NCBI GenBank assembly: GCA_965613685.1
Contig: OZ277031.1
Location: 868,001-932,000, forward strand
Length of the DNA: 64,000 nt
Direction of reading: 5' to 3'
Origin: Methylotenera oryzisoli_B
GTDB lineage: Bacteria > Pseudomonadota > Gammaproteobacteria > Burkholderiales > Methylophilaceae
The position numbers and the translations under genes are program-made. The notes under the pieces were generated by a model. It was not told the origin of the DNA. It ran no database searches and was given only the letters and a program-made list of their open reading frames with translations. This document shows, piece after piece, positions 1 through 9,425 of this stretch. Each line of letters opens with the position of its first letter. The first letter of the stretch is position 1.

Positions 1-360
1 ATCGACATCGGCCAAGACCATGGTCATATCAAATGGCACCACCGCCCACGCAGCAAACGCTGGGGCAATGGCCAACACCGGACCCAATAAAAATAAAGTT
101 TTATTAGAAGCGGTGGGGATCACGATTTCTTTAAATAACAACTTGATGCCATCGGCCAAGGGTTGCAGCAAGCCAAAGTAACCGACACGATTAGGGCCTA
201 TGCGCACCTGCATGTAACCAATGACTTTACGTTCAGCCAAGGTTAAATAGGCTACTGCGCCCATTAAGGGCAGCACGATAGCGACAATTTTAATTAAGGT
301 CCAAGCCGTCAGCTCAACGCCTGGCCAATAAACCCCGAATAATTGAGCGAGCCATTCCAT
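1..360 (-). CDS. nuoH: NADH-quinone oxidoreductase subunit H (partial)
   Basis: This is the first 120 residues of the membrane subunit H of respiratory complex I; the rest lies beyond the left edge. The translation begins MEWLAQLFG and contains the family stretch LAERKVIGYMQVRIGPNRVG near residues 42-61, which faces the quinone site. Its ATG overlaps the nuoG stop codon by one base (TAATG), so the two are probably translationally coupled. No break is seen. The assignment is firm because both the motif and the operon position fit. Confidence 0.96.
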   Translation of the reverse strand, partial: MEWLAQLFGVYWPGVELTAWTLIKIVAIVLPLMGAVAYLTLAERKVIGYMQVRIGPNRVGYFGLLQPLADGIKLLFKEIVIPTASNKTLFLLGPVLAIAPAFAAWAVVPFDMTMVLADVD

Positions 361-2795
361 TACGCGTGCGCTTTCTTAAGGCCGGCTTGATAGGCAGCCA
401 ATTGTTTTTCTGTGAGTTTTTCCACCGTGATGTCGCCCATTAAATCGCCCAAGCCTATGGTGTCTTCATGGGCGGCCGCCACGCGTACGCAACCTTTAGC
501 CACGTGATTATCCAATTTAACAGTCAACACCGCGCTGCCTTTGTCTTGTTTCACTAAAACTTGATCGCCTTCTTGCAAGCCCAAATCGGCTAACTGAGCG
601 GCACTCATGCGCGCCATAGGCTTGATGTTGTACTTGGTTTTTTTCAACGGCAAGGAGCGACGCACGATAGGGTCAGATTCGTATTGCGGCACTTCACCTA
701 TACGCTGCAAGCCATCGTGCTTGATGTTGATTTGTATCTCCACCAAATCTTTAAGGTTGTTATTGAGGCTACGCCACACCACCGCCGACGGTTTTTCACC
801 GGCAAATATAGCCTGTTTAACTTGCTCGCTGGTTTCGTAGTCAAAGCCTGGTAAGCCCAGCGTATTGGCTAATACGCGCAGCACTTTCCATGCTGGACGG
901 CATTCGCCTAAGGGCTTAACTGCTGCGGCAAAACTTTGTACGCGGCCTTCCATGCTCATAAAGGTGCCTGAGGTTTCGCTAAAGGGGGCAATAGGCAACA
1001 AGATATCGGCATGCTCTAAGGCGCTGGATTTGTAAGCGGTCAAGGCGACCACGCATTCGGCTTTTTGCATGGCGGCTTTGGCCAATGCCGCGTGCTGGCA
1101 ATCTAACTCCGGCTCTATGTTAACTACTAGGTAAGCTTTGCGTGGCACTTCCAACATGGCTCGGGCATGCATGCCGCTGCTACTAGGCATCACGCCCATC
1201 ATGTGCATGCCGGTGCTGTTTGATGCAGCCGGTAAGATGCCGCCTTTAGCGCCTGAAATACCGCCTATGGCTTCGGCCATGCTGTACATTTCAGTAAAGC
1301 GTGGATCGCTCAAAGCCATGTTGCCGATAAAGATACCGACTTTTGGTGCGATCAAATCGTAGTCCTTACCATGCCCTGCCATGCTCTCGGCAATGGCTTG
1401 GGTATTCGGTCTGACTTTAATTTCTTCCAGCAATTGGTTCAGTGATGGTGGTAAACACAAGGACAGGCGTTGTAAACCGGACATGGCTTTTAGCACTTGG
1501 CCCAATACATTCACCATGTCATTAGGGCGCACTATCACTTTGTGAGCGATGTCCATCAGTGGGTTATTATCCAGTGGACTAATGATAGAAAGTTCGGCGC
1601 CATTGGCCACGGCTTTACGGAAACGCTTAGCCAGTAACGGGTGCTCGTTTCTTAGATTAGAGCCTATCACCAAGATGCGATCCAAGTCTTCTATCTCATG
1701 AATATTGCAACCCATCCATGGTGTACCCATGCGTTTGCCGTCTAACCTAAAGTCAGTTTGACGCAAACGGTAATCGACGTTGCCGCAGTTGAGCGCCGTG
1801 GCCAGTTGTTTAGCCAAATAACCTTCTTCCATGGTGCTGTTAGGTGAAACCAACACACCCAATGCGTCACCACCGTGCTCGTTGGTGATGTCTTTAATCT
1901 GGCCTGCCGCAAATTCCAGCGCGGTTTTCCAATCCGTTTCCACCCAGTTACCATTGTGCTTAATCATGGGCACTTTTAGGCGATCTGGGCTATTGAGTCC
2001 TTCGTAGGAAAAACGGTCACGATCCGACAGCCAACACTCGTTGATGCTGTCTTTTTCGCGTGGTAACACGCGCATGACTTTATTGTCTTTAACGTGCACT
2101 TCTATGTGAGAACCTAAGCCATCGTGTGGCGCTATGCTAGGCCTGCGGGTTAATTCCCAACTGCGGGCAGAATACCTGTAAGGCTTGCTGGTCAATGCGC
2201 CGACTGGGCACAAATCAATGATGTTGCCGGACAATTCGGAATTCACGCTCTTGTCCACGTAAGCAGTGATTTCAGCGTGCTCACCACGCCCTACCATGCC
2301 CAACTCCATGATGCCGCCCACTTCTTGCAAGAAGCGCACGCAGCGTGTGCATTGTATGCAACGCGTCATGTCGGTGCTGACTAATGGCCCGATGTTTTTA
2401 TTGAACACCACGCGTTTTTCTTCTGTGTAGCGTGAACCACTGGTGCCATAAGCCACCGCCACGTCTTGCAGATCGCACTCGCCACCTTGATCGCAGATAG
2501 GGCAATCCAGCGGATGGTTAATCAGCAAGAATTCCATCACGCTTTTTTGTGCTTCTATGGCCGATTTGGAGCGCGTGAATATCTTCATGCCATCGGCTAC
2601 TGGTGTGGCACAAGCCGGCAAGGGTTTGTTGAAATTCTCAACCTGCACCAAGCACATGCGGCAATTGGCCGCCACGGATAATTTCGGGTGGTAGCAGAAA
2701 CGCGGAATGGCGATGCCGACTTTGTCGGCCGCATCAATGATGGAACTGCCGTGCTCGACTTCTAACGCTTTGCCGTCAATTTCTATGTTTAACAT
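360..2795 (-). CDS. nuoG: NADH-quinone oxidoreductase subunit G
   Basis: The 811-residue protein is the large iron-sulfur subunit of the peripheral arm of complex I, carrying electrons from NuoF towards NuoI/NuoB. The N-terminus is a 2Fe-2S ferredoxin fold with cysteines at about 34, 45, 48 and 62. A His/Cys cluster segment (HPLDCPICDQGGEC) and a 4Fe-4S segment (CIQCTRCVRF) follow, and then a long molybdopterin-oxidoreductase-like domain that is not catalytic in this family. It overlaps its neighbours by one base on each side. Length and motifs are normal for beta/gammaproteobacterial NuoG. Confidence 0.97.
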   Translation of the reverse strand: MLNIEIDGKALEVEHGSSIIDAADKVGIAIPRFCYHPKLSVAANCRMCLVQVENFNKPLPACATPVADGMKIFTRSKSAIEAQKSVMEFLLINHPLDCPICDQGGECDLQDVAVAYGTSGSRYTEEKRVVFNKNIGPLVSTDMTRCIQCTRCVRFLQEVGGIMELGMVGRGEHAEITAYVDKSVNSELSGNIIDLCPVGALTSKPYRYSARSWELTRRPSIAPHDGLGSHIEVHVKDNKVMRVLPREKDSINECWLSDRDRFSYEGLNSPDRLKVPMIKHNGNWVETDWKTALEFAAGQIKDITNEHGGDALGVLVSPNSTMEEGYLAKQLATALNCGNVDYRLRQTDFRLDGKRMGTPWMGCNIHEIEDLDRILVIGSNLRNEHPLLAKRFRKAVANGAELSIISPLDNNPLMDIAHKVIVRPNDMVNVLGQVLKAMSGLQRLSLCLPPSLNQLLEEIKVRPNTQAIAESMAGHGKDYDLIAPKVGIFIGNMALSDPRFTEMYSMAEAIGGISGAKGGILPAASNSTGMHMMGVMPSSSGMHARAMLEVPRKAYLVVNIEPELDCQHAALAKAAMQKAECVVALTAYKSSALEHADILLPIAPFSETSGTFMSMEGRVQSFAAAVKPLGECRPAWKVLRVLANTLGLPGFDYETSEQVKQAIFAGEKPSAVVWRSLNNNLKDLVEIQINIKHDGLQRIGEVPQYESDPIVRRSLPLKKTKYNIKPMARMSAAQLADLGLQEGDQVLVKQDKGSAVLTVKLDNHVAKGCVRVAAAHEDTIGLGDLMGDITVEKLTEKQLAAYQAGLKKAHA

Positions 2796-4132
2796 TAACC
2801 TTGCTCCGCCTTGCTATCAACCATACTTTTACCGTGCTCGATGTAGTACTCAAATTCCGCTCTAAATTGCTTAATAAAGCTAATCACTGGCGTCGCGGCT
2901 GCTTCGCCCAATGCGCAAATGGTACGGCCTGAAATATTCTTACTGATGTCAGTCAATAGATCCAAGTCTTCCATTTTGCCTTGGCCTTTGACGATGCGAT
3001 CCAACACGCGGTAGACCCAGCCCGTGCCTTCACGGCACGGCGTGCATTGACCGCAACTTTCTTCGTAAAAGAAATAAGACAAACGGTGCAAGGCTTTCAC
3101 CATGCAGGTGCTGTCGTCCATGACTATCATGGAACCTGCGCCCAAGCTCGATCTAGCCTTGCTTAAGCCGTCGTAATCCATGGTGATGGTCTCCATCACG
3201 CTGGCCGGTATGACCGCCGTTGATGGCCCACCTGGGATCACCGCTTTTAGTTTGCGACCTTGCCAAACACCGCCAGCCATCGCCAGCAGCTCAGCGAAAG
3301 GCATGCCCATGTTAACTTCGTAATTGCCCGGCTTTTCCACGTGACCGGACACGGAAAACAATTTAGTACCACCCGAGTTAGCCACACCCAAATCGGCAAA
3401 CGCTTGCCCACCGTGCTGCATGATCCATGGAATGGAGGCGTAACTTTCGGTATTGTTCACATTGGTCGGTTTGCCGAACACCCCATAGCTGGCTGGGAAT
3501 GGCGGTTTAAAACGCGGCTGGCCTTTCTTGCCCTCTATGGATTCTATCAGCGCGGTTTCTTCACCGCATATGTAGGCGCCGTAACCGTGCACGGCATACA
3601 GATCAAAACTAAAATTCGTGCCAAATAGATTTTCACCCAGGTAGCCGGCTTCATTAGCCTCTTTTAGGGCAGCCTCAAAGGTTTCGTAATCCTGCCAGAT
3701 TTCCCCGTGTATGTAGTTGTAGCCGACTCGTGCGCCAAGCGTATAAGCGGCAATGGCCATGCCTTCTATCAGTTGGTGCGGGTTATAACGAATGATGTCA
3801 CGGTCTTTAAATGTACCGGGCTCGCCTTCATCGGTATTGCATACCAAGTATTTAACGCCATCGAAATAGCGTGGCATGAAGCTCCACTTAAGACCGGTAG
3901 GGAACCCGGCTCCACCACGTCCACGCAGACCGGAAATTTTCACCTCGGTGATGATGTCGGTGGCCTTGGTTTTTTCTGTGACAAGGCGCTTTAAGGATTG
4001 GTAACCGCCCAACTTCAGGTAGGTGGCCAATGCGGCCGGCTCACTTTCGCTCAAGGTACGCAAACAGACTAAGGTTTGACCCTTAGGATCGGTCATGACA
4101 GGCGCTGGGGATTTTGCTGATTGCTTAGCCAT
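2795..4132 (-). CDS. nuoF: NADH-quinone oxidoreductase subunit F
   Basis: NuoF binds NADH and FMN and starts electron transfer in complex I. The 445-residue product has the glycine-rich nucleotide segment GLRGRGGAGFPTG near residues 69-81. The N3 4Fe-4S ligands SCGQCTPC lie near residue 360, with a further cysteine in GRTICALGEA. The start overlaps the nuoE stop by one base and its own stop overlaps the nuoG start, which fits a tightly coupled operon. No oddity is seen. Confidence 0.97.
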   Translation of the reverse strand: MAKQSAKSPAPVMTDPKGQTLVCLRTLSESEPAALATYLKLGGYQSLKRLVTEKTKATDIITEVKISGLRGRGGAGFPTGLKWSFMPRYFDGVKYLVCNTDEGEPGTFKDRDIIRYNPHQLIEGMAIAAYTLGARVGYNYIHGEIWQDYETFEAALKEANEAGYLGENLFGTNFSFDLYAVHGYGAYICGEETALIESIEGKKGQPRFKPPFPASYGVFGKPTNVNNTESYASIPWIMQHGGQAFADLGVANSGGTKLFSVSGHVEKPGNYEVNMGMPFAELLAMAGGVWQGRKLKAVIPGGPSTAVIPASVMETITMDYDGLSKARSSLGAGSMIVMDDSTCMVKALHRLSYFFYEESCGQCTPCREGTGWVYRVLDRIVKGQGKMEDLDLLTDISKNISGRTICALGEAAATPVISFIKQFRAEFEYYIEHGKSMVDSKAEQG

Positions 4133-4605
4133 TATTTCAACTCATCCAAAATAGCGTCAACCTTAGCCGGCGTTAGAAATTCATGCATGCTGTGGTTGTT
4201 AATGATCATCAAGGGAGCGCCACCGCATGCGCCCATGCATTCGGCTTCTTTCAGGCAAAATTTGCCGTCTGCGCTGACTTGATTAAACTCCACGCCTAGC
4301 TTGTGTTTAAGGTGATCGACAATTTCATCGCTATTACGCAACATACAGGAAATGTTGGTGCAGACACTGATTTTGTATTTACCCACTGGCGCCAAATCGT
4401 ACATATTGTAAAAACTGGCCACTTCCATGACGGCAATTTCCGGCATGCCGATGTAGGCAGCCACCTCGCTCATGCTCTCCTGTGACAACCAACCGCGTTC
4501 GGTTTGCACGATACGCAATGCACTCATGACCGCGGCTTGGCGTTGATCGGCTGGGTACTTAGTCAGCTCGTAATCAATTTTTTCTGTAATTTGTGGACTT
4601 AACAT
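4132..4605 (-). CDS. nuoE: NADH-quinone oxidoreductase subunit E
   Basis: NuoE is the 24-kDa-type thioredoxin-fold subunit that holds the N1a 2Fe-2S cluster beside NuoF. The 157 residues contain the two ligand pairs CTNISC (C-x4-C) and CMGAC (C-x3-C), with the family spacing between them. It lies 14 bases after nuoD and overlaps nuoF by one base. Length is typical. Confidence 0.97.
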   Translation of the reverse strand: MLSPQITEKIDYELTKYPADQRQAAVMSALRIVQTERGWLSQESMSEVAAYIGMPEIAVMEVASFYNMYDLAPVGKYKISVCTNISCMLRNSDEIVDHLKHKLGVEFNQVSADGKFCLKEAECMGACGGAPLMIINNHSMHEFLTPAKVDAILDELK

Positions 4606-4619
4606 AGCTAACTCAATTT

Positions 4620-5873
4620 TTATCGATCTATTTCGCCAAATACGATGTCTTGCGTGCCTATGATGGCCACCAAGTCAGCAATCATATGGCCACGCGTCAT
4701 TTCATCTAAGGCGGCCAAATGGGCAAAGCCAGGCGCACGAATTTTTAGACGGTAAGGTTTATTGGCACCATCGGACACCATGTAAATACCGAACTCGCCT
4801 TTAGGGTGTTCCACTGCCGCATAAGCCTCACCCGCTGGCACATGAAAGCCTTCAGTAAACAATTTGAAATGGTGGATCAAATCCTCCATATTGCTTTTCA
4901 TGCCAGCACGATCAGGCGGTGCGACTTTATTATCGGTAGTAATGACTGGGCCGGGGTTGGCACGCAACCAATTCACGCATTGCTGAATGATGCGATTGGA
5001 TTGCCTAAACTCTTCCATACGCACCAGATAACGATCGTAGCAATCGCCATTGACGCCAACCGGCACATCAAAATCCATGTCGGCATACACCTCATAAGGC
5101 TGAGTCTTACGCAAATCCCAAGCTATGCCAGAACCGCGCAACATGGGGCCGGTCATGCCTAGCGCTAAGGCGCGCTCCGGGGTAACAATGCCCACGTCCA
5201 CGGTGCGCTGCTTCCAAATACGGTTGTCGGTTAACAGCGTTTCGTATTCGTCCACGTATTTTGGAAAGCGCCGGGTAAAGTCTTCGATGAAATCCAGCAA
5301 GGAACCTTGGCGATTTTCATTTTGCTTGGCCACGGTTTTCGCGTTGCGTAATGGCGACACGGCATACTGCGGCATGCGATTGGGTAAATCTCGGTACACC
5401 CCACCCGGGCGGTAATAGGCAGCGTGCATACGCGCACCAGAAACCGCTTCGTAGCAATCAAACAAATCCTCACGCTCACGGAAGGCGTACAAAAACACCG
5501 TCATGGCACCCACATCCAATGCATGCGCACCTAACCACAGCAAGTGATTTAACACCCTGGTGATTTCATCAAACATAACGCGGATGTATTGCGCACGTAG
5601 CGGCACGTCTATGCCCATCATCTTCTCGATGGCCATCACATAAGCATGTTCATTGGACATCATGGACACGTAGTCCAATCTATCCATATAAGGGATGGAC
5701 TGCAAATAAGTGCGGTTTTCCGCTAGCTTTTCCGTGCCACGGTGCAACAAGCCTATGTGCGGATCAGCACGCTGTATGACTTCGCCATCCAACTCCAATA
5801 CCAAGCGCAGCACACCGTGCGCAGCCGGATGCTGCGGACCAAAGTTCATCGTGTAGTTTCTAATTTCAGCCAT
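4620..5873 (-). CDS. nuoD: NADH-quinone oxidoreductase subunit D
   Basis: NuoD is the 49-kDa-type subunit that forms part of the quinone-reducing site with NuoB. I place the start at the ATG giving MAEIRNYTMNFGPQHPAAHG, two codons inside a TTG that extends the frame; this gives 417 residues. The family signatures GPQHPAAHG and, at the C-terminus, DIVFGEIDR are both present. It follows nuoC after 9 bases, and a purine-rich TAGGCG stretch stands in the ribosome-binding position. Confidence 0.96.
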   Translation of the reverse strand: MAEIRNYTMNFGPQHPAAHGVLRLVLELDGEVIQRADPHIGLLHRGTEKLAENRTYLQSIPYMDRLDYVSMMSNEHAYVMAIEKMMGIDVPLRAQYIRVMFDEITRVLNHLLWLGAHALDVGAMTVFLYAFREREDLFDCYEAVSGARMHAAYYRPGGVYRDLPNRMPQYAVSPLRNAKTVAKQNENRQGSLLDFIEDFTRRFPKYVDEYETLLTDNRIWKQRTVDVGIVTPERALALGMTGPMLRGSGIAWDLRKTQPYEVYADMDFDVPVGVNGDCYDRYLVRMEEFRQSNRIIQQCVNWLRANPGPVITTDNKVAPPDRAGMKSNMEDLIHHFKLFTEGFHVPAGEAYAAVEHPKGEFGIYMVSDGANKPYRLKIRAPGFAHLAALDEMTRGHMIADLVAIIGTQDIVFGEIDR

Positions 5874-5882
5874 AATCAACGC

Positions 5883-6479
5883 CTATTTAGCGTGCGCCCC
5901 TTCATTACGTATGACGCGCGGCACATTATTACGCTCGTCTATGCTTACTGGCTGATAAATCACGCGTTGCTGCTCTGGGTCGTAGCGCATTTCAACTAAG
6001 CCTATCATGGGGAAATCTTTACGGAATGGATGGCCTACAAAGCCATAATCGGTTAACAAGCGGCGTAAATCCGGGTGATTTTCAAACATAATGCCGTACA
6101 TATCGAAGGCTTCGCGTTCGTACCAATTGGCTACCGGCCACACATCGACCAAGGTCGGCAAAATTGGAAAAGCCTCGTCCGAGGCAAACACACGCAAACG
6201 CACACGTTGATTCATGCTGACCGACAACAAATGGCAGACCACTGCGTAACGTGGGCCGTCCTGTTCGCTGTCTGCGTATGTCTGGTAATCCACACCACAT
6301 AAATCGATTAATTGTTCAAACCTAAAGCGTGGGTCATCGCGCAAGCATAAACACACGGCTAAATAATCTTCCGCACGGCACAGCAAGTTCAGTTCATTAA
6401 GCGCAATGTTAGCTTGAATAAGCTTAGCGCCTAAGGCCGATTGCACATCTTGATGTAGTTGATCTAATTTGGCTGACAT
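5883..6479 (-). CDS. nuoC: NADH-quinone oxidoreductase subunit C
   Basis: NuoC is the 30-kDa-type structural subunit of the peripheral arm. The 198 residues include the family segment EREAFDMYGIMFENHPDLRR and then GHPFRKDFPMIG. It sits between nuoB (5-base gap) and nuoD in the standard order, as a separate gene and not as the nuoCD fusion found in enterobacteria. Confidence 0.96.
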   Translation of the reverse strand: MSAKLDQLHQDVQSALGAKLIQANIALNELNLLCRAEDYLAVCLCLRDDPRFRFEQLIDLCGVDYQTYADSEQDGPRYAVVCHLLSVSMNQRVRLRVFASDEAFPILPTLVDVWPVANWYEREAFDMYGIMFENHPDLRRLLTDYGFVGHPFRKDFPMIGLVEMRYDPEQQRVIYQPVSIDERNNVPRVIRNEGAHAK

Positions 6480-6484
6480 GGGTT

Positions 6485-6961
6485 TTAGCGGGCGATAGTA
6501 TTGGTGCGTTTAATTTTATTTTGCAATTGGATGATGCCGTACAACAAGGCCTCAGCAGTAGGTGGGCAGCCTGGCACATACACATCAACCGGCACAATGC
6601 GGTCACAACCGCGCACCACGGAATAGGAGTAATGGTAATAGCCGCCGCCGTTGGCACAAGAACCCATGGAGATAACCCAGCGCGGCTCAGCCATTTGATC
6701 GTAAACCTTACGCAAGGCCGGCGCCATTTTATTAACCAAGGTACCCGCCACTATCATCACATCAGACTGACGTGGGCTGCCCCTGAAGACGATACCAAAT
6801 CTATCCAAATCGTAACGCGAGGCACCCGCATGCATCATCTCTACCGCGCAACAGGCCAAGCCAAACGTCATGGGCCACATTGATCCAGTACGCGTGTAAT
6901 TAATCACGGTGTCCAGCGTGGTGGTGACAAAGCCTTTTTCTAACAACCCTTCTATACTCAT
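6485..6961 (-). CDS. nuoB: NADH-quinone oxidoreductase subunit B
   Basis: NuoB carries the terminal N2 4Fe-4S cluster that reduces quinone. The 158-residue product shows the ligands GLACCAVEMM (tandem cysteines near residues 35-36), GSCANGG near residue 101 and VPGCPPTAEALL near residue 130. The spacing to nuoA is 7 bases. Sequence and length are typical. Confidence 0.97.
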   Translation of the reverse strand: MSIEGLLEKGFVTTTLDTVINYTRTGSMWPMTFGLACCAVEMMHAGASRYDLDRFGIVFRGSPRQSDVMIVAGTLVNKMAPALRKVYDQMAEPRWVISMGSCANGGGYYHYSYSVVRGCDRIVPVDVYVPGCPPTAEALLYGIIQLQNKIKRTNTIAR

Positions 6962-6968
6962 AGCAGAC

Positions 6969-7325
6969 TCAATCCCACTCCAAGGCGCCTTTTTTCCATT
7001 CGTAAATGAAGCCTATCACCAGCACACTTAAGAACACCAGCATGGCTATAAAGCCAAACAAACCTATCTCTTGCAGCACCACGGCCCAAGGGAAAAGAAA
7101 GGCTATTTCTAAATCGAATAAAATAAACAGTATGGCCACCAAGTAATAGCGCACATCAAATTTCATGCGCGCGTCCTCAAAGGCTTCAAAACCGCATTCA
7201 TAGGGGGAGTTTTTTGCCGTATCGGGCTTGTGTGGGGAAACGATGAGGCCAAGAACGAGAGGACCGACACCGACGGCTAAGCCTACAAGGATAAACATCA
7301 ATATCGGAAAGTAATTTTCTAACAC
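6969..7325 (-). CDS. nuoA: NADH-quinone oxidoreductase subunit A
   Basis: NuoA is a small membrane subunit at the junction of the two arms of complex I. The 118 residues contain three hydrophobic segments (about 7-29, 60-82 and 88-110) and the family motif PYECGFEAFEDARMKFDVRYYL. The start is a GTG (MLENYFP). It is the first gene of the operon, about 100 bases downstream of a candidate promoter at 7432-7468. Confidence 0.95.
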   Translation of the reverse strand: MLENYFPILMFILVGLAVGVGPLVLGLIVSPHKPDTAKNSPYECGFEAFEDARMKFDVRYYLVAILFILFDLEIAFLFPWAVVLQEIGLFGFIAMLVFLSVLVIGFIYEWKKGALEWD

Positions 7326-7431
7326 TTACTAGCCCCAGACCCAATAACTGAAAAATCTTTTTTGAAAAAAACCGAATTGGCGCTTGCTACGTTTACCAAG
7401 TGCGCACCCTGGCAATGCCGCGCAAGCCCGC

Positions 7432-7468
7432 ATTATAACCCAATACCCGCTTGGCTAGCTAGCCAAGC
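7432..7468 (-). promoter_or_regulatory. Candidate nuo promoter with overlapping 20-bp palindrome
   Basis: A consensus -10 hexamer TATAAT reads on the minus strand at 7437-7432, about 107 bases before the nuoA start. A perfect 20-bp palindrome, GCTTGGCTAGCTAGCCAAGC, lies at 7449-7468, where the -35 region would be. No good -35 hexamer is visible, which is what one would expect if a regulator binds there. The promoter call is inference; the palindrome is directly seen. Confidence 0.5.
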
Positions 7469-7529
7469 ACAACTAATTTTAAGCAAACATTATGACAAAA
7501 TGGCGAGCGATGCATGCCTCGCTTGGATT

Positions 7530-8594
7530 TTATAAAGTTGCGTTTCTAGCGCTCCAAAATTCCAACATGGCCATGGTGATAACCAGAATAACCGGCCCTA
7601 AAATCAATCCAGCCGCACCGAACACCATTAAACCACCGACCACAGACAAAAACGTTAGCACGGTATGCAAGCGTAAACGGTCACCCACCAAGACGGGCCT
7701 GAGCAAGTTGTCCACCGTGCCCACCACCAACATACCCCATAAACTTAAGGTTAAGGCATCGTGCCAAGCCCCTTCCAGCAACAAGAATAAGGCAGCCGGC
7801 GCCCAAATCACAAAAGCGCCCAGCATAGGAATCACCGCCAACATACCCATGACGAGCCCCCACAGCAATGGGGCAGGCAAGCCCAACCACCAAAACATTA
7901 AGCCGCCTAGCAAACCTTGCACCGAGGCCACGGCAAAGGTGCCATAGACGGTGGCGTGTATGGTGTCTCCTATGCGCTCAAGCAGGGCTTCCATTTGCAA
8001 CGGCGACAAAGGCGAATGCCGGGCAATGGCATGCAAAAACATTCGACGGTCACGCAGAAAGAAAAACAACACATAAAAAATTAAGCACAAGCCCAAGATT
8101 TGCACGGCTGAGGCTTTGACGATATCCGCCGCACTGGTATTAACCCATTGCGTGAAGGCGGCAGAGGCGCCTGGAAAATCTATGCGCTGCTCAATTTTTT
8201 TAAATAATGGTGCTAACTGCGGTTGCGCCTCCAATTTATGCTGCCACTCGCCGGAGCTGAGTTTGACTTCTATGGATTGCGCGCCCTTTACCGCTTGAAA
8301 CAACAGTTGCTGACCTACGAATACCGCCGGTATAACCACAATCAAGCCTATGATCAAAACCGATACCAAGGCAGCCAAGCCACTCGCCTTAAGCTTGCGC
8401 TCCAAATACCCTTGCAGGGGCGAGAACAAGACCGCCAAGGTTAAGGCCCAGACCAACACGGCCAAAAATGGTATGGCCATCTTGTAGCATAAGTACAAAC
8501 CTAAAACCGTAAGCAGCATCATCACCAGGGTTTGCACATGGCTTTTTGAACCCCAATCGTAGTCATCTTGTTTGTGTGTATTCGGTGCTTGCAT
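7530..8594 (-). CDS. AI-2E / PerM family membrane transporter
   Basis: The 354-residue product is a polytopic membrane protein with about seven or eight hydrophobic segments. It has the family's C-terminal stretch of glycine/proline-rich helices (LGLPAPLLWGLVMGMLAVIP, then VDNLLRPVLVGDRLRLHTVL). The family (AI-2E transporter, PerM/YdiK group) is a permease or antiporter group; the substrate cannot be told from sequence. It is 90 bases downstream of the yqj-like genes, and a weak hairpin (CGAG/CTCG, around 7502-7526) follows its stop. Confidence 0.85.
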   Translation of the reverse strand: MQAPNTHKQDDYDWGSKSHVQTLVMMLLTVLGLYLCYKMAIPFLAVLVWALTLAVLFSPLQGYLERKLKASGLAALVSVLIIGLIVVIPAVFVGQQLLFQAVKGAQSIEVKLSSGEWQHKLEAQPQLAPLFKKIEQRIDFPGASAAFTQWVNTSAADIVKASAVQILGLCLIFYVLFFFLRDRRMFLHAIARHSPLSPLQMEALLERIGDTIHATVYGTFAVASVQGLLGGLMFWWLGLPAPLLWGLVMGMLAVIPMLGAFVIWAPAALFLLLEGAWHDALTLSLWGMLVVGTVDNLLRPVLVGDRLRLHTVLTFLSVVGGLMVFGAAGLILGPVILVITMAMLEFWSARNATL

Positions 8595-8683
8595 AATTTA
8601 AAAACCGGGCTACGCCGGCTCCTTGTTGCCCATCAAAATTAAAGGTCGCAGCTATGAGTGCACGACCTGGAATTAAATTCCAT

Positions 8684-9004
8684 TTAAATACGCTGCTTAT
8701 TATTCTGGCGAATATTATTCTGCTGCTTTTTTCTAAACTTGCTGAGTATTTGCCAAGCCAGCAGGCCACGCTGCAACCATAGACTCAAGGCATTAGGCTT
8801 TAACATAGAAAGCAAAGCACTGCCGCCGCTGGCGACCAAAACGGGATGTTGCTTGATGTAACGCAGCATATTGATTGCGTAATCGAGTATGCTGATGGGT
8901 TTATGCCAAGCCTGAAATTGATCCGACACAGCCATGCGTTGCATTTGCGCTTTTTCAACTAAGTGTTGGCGTTTCTTAGCTAGTGTAACTAGGTTAGTGT
9001 TCAT
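8684..9004 (-). CDS. YqjK-like small protein
   Basis: This 106-residue basic protein sits directly behind yqjE- and yqjD-like genes, as yqjK does in enterobacteria. It starts with a charged helical segment (LAKKRQHLVEKAQMQRMAV), has a hydrophobic middle part with a short apolar helix (HPVLVASGGSALLSML), and ends in a lysine/asparagine-rich tail. The YqjK assignment rests mostly on context and overall character. Its role in the envelope is unknown. Confidence 0.6.
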   Translation of the reverse strand: MNTNLVTLAKKRQHLVEKAQMQRMAVSDQFQAWHKPISILDYAINMLRYIKQHPVLVASGGSALLSMLKPNALSLWLQRGLLAWQILSKFRKKQQNNIRQNNKQRI

Positions 9005-9035
9005 TGCTTAGGCATTAAAAATAGTCTAGGGATAA

Positions 9036-9419
9036 TCAAGAGCGGTCTAGTTGTTGCCGGTCTTTTTCCAACTCCATTAAACTGGACCAAAACAGCTTAG
9101 GCTTCAGTTTGGCTTTGCGTTTTGCTGCATACCAGGTGATCGCACCGGCCGCCAAAAAAAAGCCTGCCAAGCCCGCAATGGCGGTTAAACGGTAATTCTC
9201 CCATAGCAGCACGATTAACAAAACAGCCAATAACAACAAGCCCAGCATCATGAAAAAAAGCGAAATAAGCGACCATCGAATTAGAGACAGCAGATGCTCG
9301 CGCTCTTCTTCTATGTCGGTGGACAACAGCGCTAAGCGGGTATGCGCTATGGCGACCAAACCCGCCGCAAACTTCGCCAACCTATCCAGCACACCCGCTG
9401 CTTGATTGCTATCAGTCAT
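9036..9419 (-). CDS. Phage-holin-family (YqjE-like) membrane protein
   Basis: The 127-residue product has two adjacent membrane segments (about residues 51-72 and 80-98), preceded by a helical stretch (LLSTDIEEEREHLLSLIRWSLI) and followed by a basic tail. This is the pattern of the YqjE/holin 3-6 superfamily. It lies 6 bases after a YqjD/DUF883 gene, a conserved pairing. These proteins are thought to act at the inner membrane, perhaps with ribosomes through YqjD; that is known from relatives, not shown here. Confidence 0.8.
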   Translation of the reverse strand: MTDSNQAAGVLDRLAKFAAGLVAIAHTRLALLSTDIEEEREHLLSLIRWSLISLFFMMLGLLLLAVLLIVLLWENYRLTAIAGLAGFFLAAGAITWYAAKRKAKLKPKLFWSSLMELEKDRQQLDRS

Positions 9420-9425
9420 GAACGC

